Part shown: piece by piece, positions 36,101 to 44,599 of the stretch
Layout of the letters: each line of letters opens with the position of its first letter
How positions within the stretch are numbered: position 1 is the stretch's first letter
Assembly (NCBI GenBank): GCA_015832175.1
Contig: WJXW01000012.1
Coordinates: 1,012,001 to 1,076,000 of the forward strand
Direction of reading: 5' to 3'
Source: Paraphaeosphaeria minitans
Taxonomy: Eukaryota > Ascomycota > Dothideomycetes > Pleosporales > Didymosphaeriaceae
Length of the DNA stretch: 64,000 nucleotides
Translations under genes and position numbers: made by a program
Notes under the pieces: generated by a model
Databases searched by the model: none
Seen by the model: only the letters and a program-made list of their open reading frames with translations
Told to the model about the DNA's origin: nothing

Positions 36101-39100
36101 TAGTCTAGAGCTATAGTATTTATAATATTTTTAACTAGCACCTAAGTTAGTAATACCTACTTAGTCTACTTTACTAGCGCCTATTATTATTTTTCCTAAG
36201 TATTTTTAATACATAAGACCTTCTCTACTTTTTATTTACGTAAGTCTAGATCCACTTCTTCTAGCTCTAAGGCTAGGCCTAGCTAGGTGTTAATCTAGGT
36301 CTAACTAGATAGGGGATCGTCCGCCGCTTACTTAAAGAGGTTAATGTAGATAGTCTTATAGAGATTACTAGATAGGTCTAGCGTTACTATAAGTAGAGAT
36401 AGTATAACTATTATAGTGTACTTAACCTTAAGCTAGTTAAGTTTCTTCTTTAGCTAGTTAGTTTTTATATTACGTAGTAAGAACTATATCTTATCTCTAA
36501 CTTAGAATTACTCTATAGGGTAGTAGGTATAGTTTATAGCCTTTATAGTGTACTACTATCTATAAGTAATAGTAGTCTAGACTAAAGCTATCCCTCTCTT
36601 AAAGTAGTCTAGAAAGTGTTTTACCCTCCTAATAGGGGTGTAAGTAGACTTTACTAGTAAAGGGATTCTCTTAAAGAGATTAATGTAATATCTATTTAGT
36701 AGAAAGTTTAGGCTTAGGCCTATAGTAGTAGATACTCTATTATTTAATATAAGCTAGTAGGCTAGAAAGTAGTCTAGCTAGTCTATCTATTTAAAGTTAA
36801 CTATAATATAAAGAACTAAGAGTACTTTCTAGTTTACTCTTTTTATACTACTGTTAGTCTAGGGGTAGTATACTATAGAGAGGAGTTATTTTATTCTAAT
36901 TAATTTATATAGTGTAGTCTAGAACTTCCCTAGCTAGTCTAAGCCTCTGTCTATAATTAGTAAGATAGGGAAGCTATAGAACTACTACTATATATTATAG
37001 AAGTAGGCTGTATAGTGCTCTACTATTATAGAAGTTATAGCTTCTAGTTATATATACTTTAACAGCCTATTAGTAATTATAAGTAGGTATTGCGGTGCTG
37101 CTATAGAGGCCTAGGAGAGGTCTACTATAAAATCTATTAAGAGTTACGCCTAGTACTAGTCTGTAATTAGGAGTGGCTATAGGAGACTTTACTACTTCTG
37201 CTAGTCTATATACACTCCTACATAGTGGCAATTATATACAAATTAGGCGACGTCTTTAGACATATTATTCTATTAGTAGTCCTAATAAATAATCTTAAAC
37301 GTAGAGTTCTTCCTAGAATAGCCTATAACTAGAGACTTATATACGCGCTATATAATAGTAGTAGTAAAAGGTTTCTAAGCTAGGACCTAAAGAACTCCTT
37401 ACTATAGAAGGGATCTATATATACTAATTATATAGTCTCTAATTTATTAAAAAGTAGCAGCTACTATAAGGAATATATAGTTACTACAGCGCACTACCTT
37501 AAGCCTAATATAGTAGGGAGAGAACTCTACTATAGCTATATTCTAGAGTGCCTATAAATGCGTGTTAGTAAAAATCTAAGCCCCTACTAGCGCTATTAAA
37601 AATCGCGTCTACACTAGGGCAGCCTAGATAGTCCTAGGCACTATTAGTAGGGCGTTTATCTTTATCTACTAAGCTATATCCTACTTACGCTAGCTTAGTG
37701 CGTCTAGTCTAGCTACTTAGGATCTAGGCTAGTAGTAGAGGTAGAAGTAAAAGGTAGAAAGTAACTCTAACTACTAGTGCTAGCGCTTACTTAATTTTTA
37801 GATCTTTGTAAAGTATTTAAAATTCTTATAGTTTATTAGAATTTTAAAGGGGCGCGCTACTCTTATTAGCTCTAGTCTTTATACCTATAAGGCCTATATA
37901 ATTGTAAGTAGCTCTTTGTTGTAAATAGTATAGTTCCGCTAGGCTAGTATTAGGGCTGTAGAGTAGTAGGCTATAAAGTGCTAGATCCCCTTAATATATT
38001 AAAAGAGGTAGGCCCTAGTAGCGCCACCTAAGTAGTTTACCTCTACTAGTATATTACGCTTTAGGTCCTAGAGCGCTAGGATAGGGCCCTATATAAACAT
38101 GTCCTTTAGGGCCTAAAAGGCCTCTTGTTTTCTAGGGCCCTATTAAAATAGGACCCCTTTCTTAGTAAAGGCATATAGGGGTGCGGCCTACTTAGAGAAT
38201 TAGGGGAGAAAGTTATAATAGAAGTTAGTAAAGCTAATAAAGTAGTAGACTATACACACTATAAAAGGGGCGTTCTATTAATTAATTACTTATATCTTTA
38301 CTAGATTAAGGCAAATAGCCTTACCTACTATAATAAAATACTCTAGGTACCTAACCTCTATTATCGCGAATTTGCATTTCCCTAAGTCTATATATAGTCT
38401 AGCTTCCTATAGGAGTTCTAGCACTTATTATACATACTTCTAGTGTTAGTGTAGGGGCCCTATTATATAGATAAGGATATTATCTAGGTAAGCTATATAT
38501 ATATTGCCTAGGGTATCCTTTAGAGCGCTATTAATGTAGCGCTAGAATATAGTAGGTGCCCTAGTTAGTCTAAATAGGACTACTAACTACTTAAAGAGGC
38601 TAAACTAGGTGTAGAATATAGTATAGTATTCTTCCCCCTCTATAACTTATAGCTTATAGAAGGTAGCGTAGATATTTATTTTTATAAATTAAGTAGCCTA
38701 GGAGAGAGTGCGCAGTGTTTCTTTAATAAGTAAAAAAAAGTACTAATCTAGCTTAGAAATTGCGTTAATCTCCTAATAGTTAACGTATAAGCGCTATTTC
38801 CCCCTAGGCTTTAGGGCTAGAAGGACTAGAGCACCTACTAAAAAAGAACTAGCTTATATCTAGCCCTTATCTATAAGTTTTATAAGTTAGCGCTAGAGTT
38901 CTACTAGCTAATCTCTAGACATGCTGTATAGTAGGCCCTAGAGTAGTTTTAGAAGGGAGCCACTTAGGGTCTACTTTAGGTAAATATAGTAGTCTAACGT
39001 GCCCTAGTGTAATAGAAGGCTAAACACCTTAGTCTTATTAAAGATAGTAGTATACTTTACTAGTTCTAGGGGAAGAGTCCTACTATCTTTAGTAAAGCCT

Positions 39101-40880
39101 AGCCCTACTATATTATAGGGGGGTAGAGGTCCTACTGTATAAGGAAGCGTTATTATAAGTATCTAAGTAATATCCTAGAGTAAAGTTAGGAATACCCCTT
39201 TCTAGTCTTTATCTAGAGTATTAAAGGGTGTTATATTATCCTTCTTATTTACTAGCGTAGTAAGGAGGCCCCGCCTCTCTACTACCTAGGTGTTAAAAGC
39301 GACAAGACCTCTAGCTACACTAATTATAATTTTACTACTATAAACATCTACTACTACCCTAGACTTAGCTAGCTAGGGGGCCCCTAGGATTATATTCTAG
39401 TAGAGGTTAGGAATTATATAAGCGTAAAAGGTCTATTACTATCTAGATATATTATAAGGCACTACTACTATCTCTTTAATAAGGGTCTATAGTAATAACC
39501 TAGCAGCCTATTCTAGCTTCTAGGCTAAAATTATAATACGCTGTAGTAAGAGTAAATTTACTAGTCTAGGGCTAATTACTATAAAGTATTTACACCCTAT
39601 ATTAATTAGGGCCTCTACATACTATATACTATTAAGGAAGACATAGAGGATAAAGGCAGGCCTATTTATACCTACCCTAGCCCTAGCCACTCTAACTATT
39701 ATAGCTTACCCTAATTATACCTCTATTAATACTATTGCACTTAGCCCCTACGTTAGCGCTAGACTAGAGGCTATTCTTTTCCTAACTAGATGCTTATTTT
39801 ATTATACTAAGGTTAGGTTATAATCGCCTAGAGTAAAATTATATTAATATAGGCTCTAGCTATATAGTTAGGCTTACTACAGTAAGTGTACACGCCTACG
39901 TCCTAGTGTTACTAAAAAATATATTTAGGTATCTAGTTTAGGCGCTACTTACCCGCCTCTTTACTAGCTTAGGGCTAGGTTAAGGTTAAAGCTACTATAG
40001 GAGTTATATAGATATTATTATTACTATCCTTAAAAGGGGGCTAGCTACCCTTATAGGAGGTAGCTTAAGTAGTAAGCTTATTTTCTAGGGCCTCTATTTT
40101 AAGGTCTGCCGCGATCTATAAAAACCTAGCAATAGCTACATTATAGTCCCCTTTAGGAACGTTATAGTTAAGAGTAACTATATAGATGTTATGCTAGATT
40201 ACGCGGCGTAACTTACGTAGTTTCTTAGTGTTACCCTACTAGCTGCTGCCTACCTCTACTAAGGTCTGTTTAAAGTAGATATAAAAGTTAAAGAAACTCT
40301 CTTTAGAGTCCTACCTAATTATATTAAGGCGTACTTTAGCCTTTTGCTAGGCGTATTTATTAGTATATATAAAGGTGAGGTACTATATAAACGTTTATAG
40401 GTTAAACTAGCTGTCTGCCCCCTTAGTTTAGTAGAAGGCCGCTACTATATCCTAAAGACTATTATTTAGGCAGTCCTATATTAGCGCCTATTTCTTTTAG
40501 GGGGAGCTAATAAACTGCTTATTAGTCTAGAGCTTATAATCTATTATAACCTTCTAGGCCCTAAACTATGTCTTTAAGCCCCTAAACTTAGTTAGGCTTA
40601 AGAGTAGTTTACGCTGTAGGATTAGCTAGTCTATACTAGTAAATAGGGATTTACCCCCTATAGTAGAGGTAAATAGGCCTAAGGCAGTGCTAGCGTAGGC
40701 CTATTAGCGTATAAAGAGCTTACGCAGCTCTTTATTCTAGAGTTATAGTATTTATATAGTAGAGTAGTCTTTGTCTCTAGTAGTAATTAAGTTCTGCAGT
40801 TATTCTACTAACTTAGTAATATTAGAGGTATTTATTAGTAAGTTATTCTAGACTCTATTACGTTTCTCTATTCCTTTAAA
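36100..40880 (-). pseudogene. Gypsy-B copy 1 gag-pol, RIP-inactivated
   Basis: Reverse complement of the better-read copy at 55070-59830. Gag is near 40850-40150. The zinc knuckle near 39905-39860 reads T-Y-C-S-K-P-N-Y-I-A-R-A-Y, with the second Cys intact here although it is Tyr in the other copy. RT lies around 38850-38400, RNase H around 38050-37800, integrase 37600-36700, chromodomain 36270-36110. Stops throughout. Confidence 0.8.
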
Positions 40881-40910
40881 TAACTCTTTTCTAGAAGACC
40901 TAGAATTTAA

Positions 40911-41102
40911 TATTATAGGCTAGCCTTAGAGAATAAATAAAGCTGTAAGTGCTAAATATAAAGGATAAATTCTAGGTATTAAGTCTCTATAGGGGGGTGT
41001 GCCGCTTATAAGAAGAGTTTTCCTTAGTAGGTCTACTTCTTTAGGGCAGTTCCTTTCCTTAAGATCCTTCTAAAGGCTAGGGCTATACCCTAGCCTATTA
41101 CA
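40911..41102 (-). repeat. Gypsy-B copy 1, 5' LTR
   Basis: 192 bp, plus-strand ends TATTATAGGC (from TGTTATGGGC) and CCTATTACA. It is followed by the duplication CTAGA at 41103-41107. Confidence 0.92.
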
Positions 41103-41319
41103 CTAGAGGGCCATCTTCTAAGGAAAGTTTTAAAATACTAGCAGCTTTAGAAGCTTTTTCCTGTAGAACGGCTTGTTTTTCTAGAGTTAGGTCTTAAATA
41201 TTACTAGATATAACCTCTAGACAACCCTCTTTAATAAGGTAGGCCTCTATTCTAATACACTAAATTTCGTAGTTTATAGAACCACTTAACTTAGGGATTT
41301 TAAATAGAGAGTCTCCCAT

Positions 41320-42419
41320 TTTATCTAGTCTTATTATATATAGACTAGTAGGGTAAGTACTTCTCTAACTTCTAGATCCTAATAAGATTCTAGGTTAGAG
41401 TATGGGTTTAATTGCCTTATACTTCTAGTTTACTTTTTAGAAGTTATAGGTCTTATAAGTTTCTAGATTAAACCTTTTTTAGGTATCTAGAATTAAACCT
41501 AAAATGCCTTCTTCTCCTTAATTCTTAGGAGATCTAGGTCTTTTATCTAGAGATATATAACTTTTCTCTAAACAACCCCTTAATAATCTTCTACTAGATA
41601 GAAAGCCTATAATAATAGGTCTTATAACTTCTAGAGAATAATCCCTAAGTTCCCTTTTTACCTTTTATAAAGATAACCTTTTCTATCTCTTAATAATAGA
41701 GAATAGCCCTAGGTTTTTTAGGGAAAAAATGCCTTCCTAGGCGTAAATAGGTTCTACTTTTTAGCGGTAAAACTAGCTTAGGCCAGGCTCTACTAGATTT
41801 CCCTTATCTAGAAGAGGCTATATAGTAGGGACTATCCTAGGTAACTGTTTTCCACGCAGTTTCTAGAATAATTTAATCCTACTACTACCTTCCTAACACT
41901 AGTTAAATAGTCTAGTTTTGTATACCTTTAGTTCTAGGAGAAATTACTCTTATATAGACTTTACTCCTAGTTCACCTTATTACTCCTCTATTACTAGAGG
42001 TAAGGCAGGCAGGGATAGCTAAGATAGAACCTTAGAGAATACTAGCCTAACTTATAAAGTAATAGGCCTATTCTCTTTACCCTTTACTAGATAGATAACT
42101 ATAACTAGGCAAACTAGGCTAGGCTAGAACGCTTATATAAGCCTCCTAACTCTATATCTCCTAGAGAGGTAGGAAATAGTTCTTTCTAATAAAGTATATT
42201 TCTAGAGAGATATAGTCTCTAGAATTTTATTCTAGTAAGGAATTAAACTAAAGGTTATATAACTTAAATAGTTTCCTTCTAGAAATGCCCTCTTTCCTTA
42301 TAGGGTTAAAAGTTACCCTTTATAGGAAACTCTATAGTAGTTTAAACTAATAGGTAAATGCCTAAATAGTACTACTAATAGACTATTACGTAGTAGAAGG
42401 CTAGGCCGGGCTTATAACC
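41320..42419 (-). other. Copia-B leader between 5' LTR and gag
   Basis: 1.1 kb of non-coding leader upstream of the gag ATG on the minus strand, unusually long for copia. The part 41977-42419 is the left arm of the large inverted repeat. It starts with the primer site at 42419-42404 (GGTTATAAGCCCGGCC), resembling the complement of the initiator tRNA-Met anticodon arm. Confidence 0.7.
42404..42419 (-). other. Primer-binding site of Copia-B minus copy (putative)
   Basis: GGTTATAAGCCCGGCC on the minus strand directly after the LTR end at 42420. The same 16 bases follow the LTR of the plus copy at 43084. Confidence 0.6.
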
Positions 42420-42658
42420 TATAAAGAGGAGGTAGAGGCTAGAGGATAGAGGGTAACCTTCTAGACCTTCTAGTACCTTCTCTCCCCTAGTACTAGTTAC
42501 CTAGAATAGTAGAGACTAGAGTAATAGAGGGTAGATCGAACGTAGTTAAATAGAGTAATAAAACCTTAGGTATAGGCTTAGAATTGCTATCTAGGATAGA
42601 GAGTATACACAGAAGGTAACTCTCCTTATATATATATAGTAGAGATTCTAGACTATTT
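42420..42658 (-). repeat. Copia-B 5' LTR of the minus copy, truncated
   Basis: Reverse complement of the last 240 bp of the LTR, from TATAAAGAGGAGG to GATTCTAGAC. The first part of the LTR is not in the expected orientation here. Instead a complete plus-orientation LTR begins at 42659. Confidence 0.8.
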
Positions 42659-43083
42659 TATAAAGAATAGGTAACCTTTAAAGGTTCCTAGAGTTACCTT
42701 TTCTATATTCTAGAACTTTCTATAATGACGTCATAATAACGTTATAGCCCTATGGATACTAGGTAACGTTATAGGTGACGTTATAAGGTGACGTCATAGG
42801 TGACGTCATAGGTAACGTTATAGATAGTAGAGAATTACTAAGTAGAATACTCTAGAATCTCTACTGTATGTATATAAGGAGAGTTACCTTCTACGTATAC
42901 TCTCTATCCTAGATAGCAATTCTAAGCCTATACCTAAGGTTTTATTACTCTATTTAACTACGTTCGATCTACCCTCTATTACTCTAGTCTCTACTATTCT
43001 AAGTAACTAGTACTAGGGGAGAGAAGGTACTAGAAGGTCTAAAAGGTTACCCTTTATCCTCTAGCCTATACCTCCTCTTTATA
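42659..43083 (+). repeat. Complete Copia-B LTR (plus copy, 5' LTR)
   Basis: 425 bp from TATAAAGAATAGG (TG changed to TA) to CTCTTTATA. It is followed directly by the primer site GGTTATAAGCCC, which marks it as the 5' LTR of a plus-strand element. It is the only uninterrupted LTR of this family in the window. Confidence 0.85.
42726..42822 (+). promoter_or_regulatory. Tandem CRE-like sites in the Copia-B LTR
   Basis: Perfect palindromic TGACGTCA octamers at 42726-42733, 42789-42796 and 42801-42808. The last two lie in a tandem array of 12-bp units GGTRACGTYATA (42762-42822). TAACGTTA units in the same array are what TGACGTCA becomes when both TG and CA turn into TA, so the ancestral array probably had five or more sites. 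TGACGTCA is the classical ATF/CREB bZIP site. Their place in the upstream half of the LTR fits an enhancer. Confidence 0.55.
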
Positions 43084-43532
43084 GGTTATAAGCCCGGCCT
43101 AGCCTTCTACTACGTAATAGTCTATTAGTAGTACTATTTAGGCATTTACCTATTAGTTTAAACTACTATAGAGTTTCCTATAAAGGGTAACTTTTAACCC
43201 TATAAGGAAAGAGGGCATTTCTAGAAGGAAACTATTTAAGTTATATAACCTTTAGTTTAATTCCTTACTAGAATAAAATTCTAGAGACTATATCTCTCTA
43301 GAAATATACTTTATTAGAAAGAACTATTTCCTACCTCTCTAGGAGATATAGAGTTAGGAGGCTTATATAAGCGTTCTAGCCTAGCCTAGTTTGCCTAGTT
43401 ATAGTTATCTATCTAGTAAAGGGTAAAGAGAATAGGCCTATTACTTTATAAGTTAGGCTAGTATTCTCTAAGGTTCTATCCTAGCTGTCCCTACCTGCCT
43501 TACCTCTAGTAATAGAGGAGTAATAAGGTAGA
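43084..43532 (+). mobile_element. Start of Copia-B plus copy: primer site and leader
   Basis: It begins with GGTTATAAGCCCGGCC (43084-43099) and continues as leader sequence matching, in reverse, 42419-41977. It is cut at 43533 by a Gypsy-A-like LTR. Its gag-pol is not in the window. Confidence 0.75.
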
Positions 43533-43979
43533 TGTTAGAATCCAGCCGCGCGTGAGTAGCGAGGCACGAGCTTATTATACTTCTAGACTACTAGTCCGCC
43601 AGAGTTAGCTAACTAAGTAGTTAGGTAATAGGTTATAGGTTCTAGGGGTCTTAGGGACCGCCTAGGCCTCGCCTGTATAGGAACTCTAGGACACATAGGA
43701 CTCGCCTATATAGGACTCTAGGACATATAGGACTCTAGGACATATAGGATTCTAGGACGTGTAGGATTACTTAGTATATAGGAACGCGAGAATAAGCTTC
43801 TTATACTTATATTTAATCTATTTATTAATCTATTATTTAGATTCTAGTAGACTATATTATTAACTTATTACACTTTATAAAATACTATTATATTAATAAG
43901 ATCTTTCATCTTCTATAAGTACTCCTACTTAAGAACTAACTTTAACCCTTTAAAACTAGCTACCCTTTTAAGTTTAATA
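43533..43979 (+). repeat. Gypsy-A-like LTR (variant, 447 bp)
   Basis: It starts TGTTAGAATCC and its last 240 bp match the end of the Gypsy-A LTR (…ttaatatcttaaac into the internal part). The first 200 bp differ from it and are GC-richer, with little RIP. The following 8 bases are the internal start, then Copia-C interrupts. The rest of this element was not found. Confidence 0.75.
43680..43765 (+). repeat. Tandem 17-bp repeat in the variant LTR
   Basis: About five imperfect units of the type GGACTCTAGGACATATA (43696-43765, with a first divergent unit at 43680). It lies in the U3-like part of the LTR and is absent from the 411-bp Gypsy-A LTRs. Confidence 0.75.
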
Positions 43980-43987
43980 TCTTAAAC

Positions 43988-44225
43988 TGTAGGTTTGGCT
44001 TAATCTATAATTAAGTATTTAAGGGTTAATAGTATACTATCGTGTAAAGGGTAAGAAGTAGGTTTAATTAATTACGTCTAGTCTATCGTACAAAGGGGCA
44101 CTAAGGACCTTATAAAGTCTCTGCCTCTTGGCGCTGCCCTAAGCAGTGGGCTATTATGCGGGCCTCTATAGGCAGGTAAGGCCCTACTTCACTTAGTGCT
44201 ACTTGTATAATCTACTATACAGACA
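43988..44225 (-). repeat. Copia-C copy 2, 3' LTR (single 74-bp unit)
   Basis: 238 bp, plus-strand ends TGTAGGTTTGGC and CTATACAGACA. It is collinear with the 312-bp LTRs of copy 1 except for one 74-bp unit fewer. Confidence 0.85.
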
Positions 44226-44599
44226 CTAGTAACTTTTTTTCTTTATATAATAGCCTATATCTATTATACGCTTCCCTTTCCTATCCTTCTCTATCTATAC
44301 AGTTAGCCTTCCCCCATTAGAACGGGTTGTAAGATAGGTGCAGTGTCACTATATAGTAGAGGTCCTATTTATACCTACTCTTATGTAAATAGGTAGTAAT
44401 AGCTAACTTACTTAGTTCTTACTCTACCCTCTTATATAGTAGTAGAGCCGCATTGTATAATAAGGCTCTTTTTAGGCATATGCCTTATACGTAAATAAAA
44501 AGTAGGGTGTTAAGTAATATAATACTTAGCGCTAAGTCTTAGTAAGTAGGTATAAAAGGATATCTCCTAGCTCTCCTAAACCCTCTCTCTTTTATCCTA

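Larger units (their letters stand above)
33966..41102 (-). mobile_element. Gypsy-B copy 1 (minus)
   Basis: 7137 bp with 192-bp LTRs, flanked by CTAGA (33961-33965 and 41103-41107), inserted in Copia-B gag. In minus orientation: 5' LTR 41102-40911, gag, zinc knuckle, protease, RT, RNase H, integrase, chromodomain, a 2-kb 3' region carrying an antisense frame, 3' LTR 34157-33966. Inverted relative of 54821-61223. Confidence 0.92.
29990..41319 (-). pseudogene. Copia-B gag-pol, lightly RIP-damaged, split by Gypsy-B
   Basis: ATG at 41319-41317 (M-G-D-S-L-F-K-I-P). Gag (UBN2-type) runs 41319-41108 and resumes at 33960. Removing Gypsy-B and one CTAGA copy restores the frame across the junction. Zinc knuckle near 33466-33425; protease I-L-D-S-G-A-T near 33262; integrase entry L-W-H-N-R-L-G-H near 32790; RT with an intact H-V-D-D-I-L-V-F-A (Asp-Asp codons 31042-31037); RNase H with S-S-V-E-A-A-Y-I-A-L near 30390 and T-K-H-I-D-I-S-Y-H-F near 30180. 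In-frame stops are far fewer than in the other elements, but some exist (for example in the RT C-terminal part), so it is inactive. Confidence 0.88.
5152..42658 (-). mobile_element. Copia-B, minus-strand copy, split by three insertions
   Basis: A Ty1/copia retrotransposon whose own parts are scattered. The 3' LTR is in three pieces (29913-29875, 22674-22455, 5332-5152) because Copia-A and Gypsy-A inserted into it. Gag-pol lies on 41319-29990 with Gypsy-B inside gag. The leader is 42419-41320 and the partial 5' LTR is 42658-42420. Joined through the target duplications, the 3' LTR is about 430 bp, in line with the 425-bp complete LTR to the right. The element sits inside another Copia-B LTR at 4966-5151. 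Its coding region is the least RIP-damaged of all elements here. Confidence 0.8.
41977..43531. repeat. Large near-palindrome (Copia-B leader + LTR, head to head)
   Basis: Left arm 41977 to about 42650 and right arm about 42858 to 43531 are reverse complements over about 670 bp with few differences, separated by a loop of about 210 bp. The loop is the first half of the LTR. Each arm is the second half of the LTR plus primer site plus leader. It arises where two Copia-B copies meet in opposite orientation. Confidence 0.85.

Noticed and set aside
42649..42860. Interpreting the palindrome as a foldback DNA transposon
   Set aside because: The arms consist of LTR plus primer site plus leader of Copia-B, so two opposed retrotransposon copies explain it.
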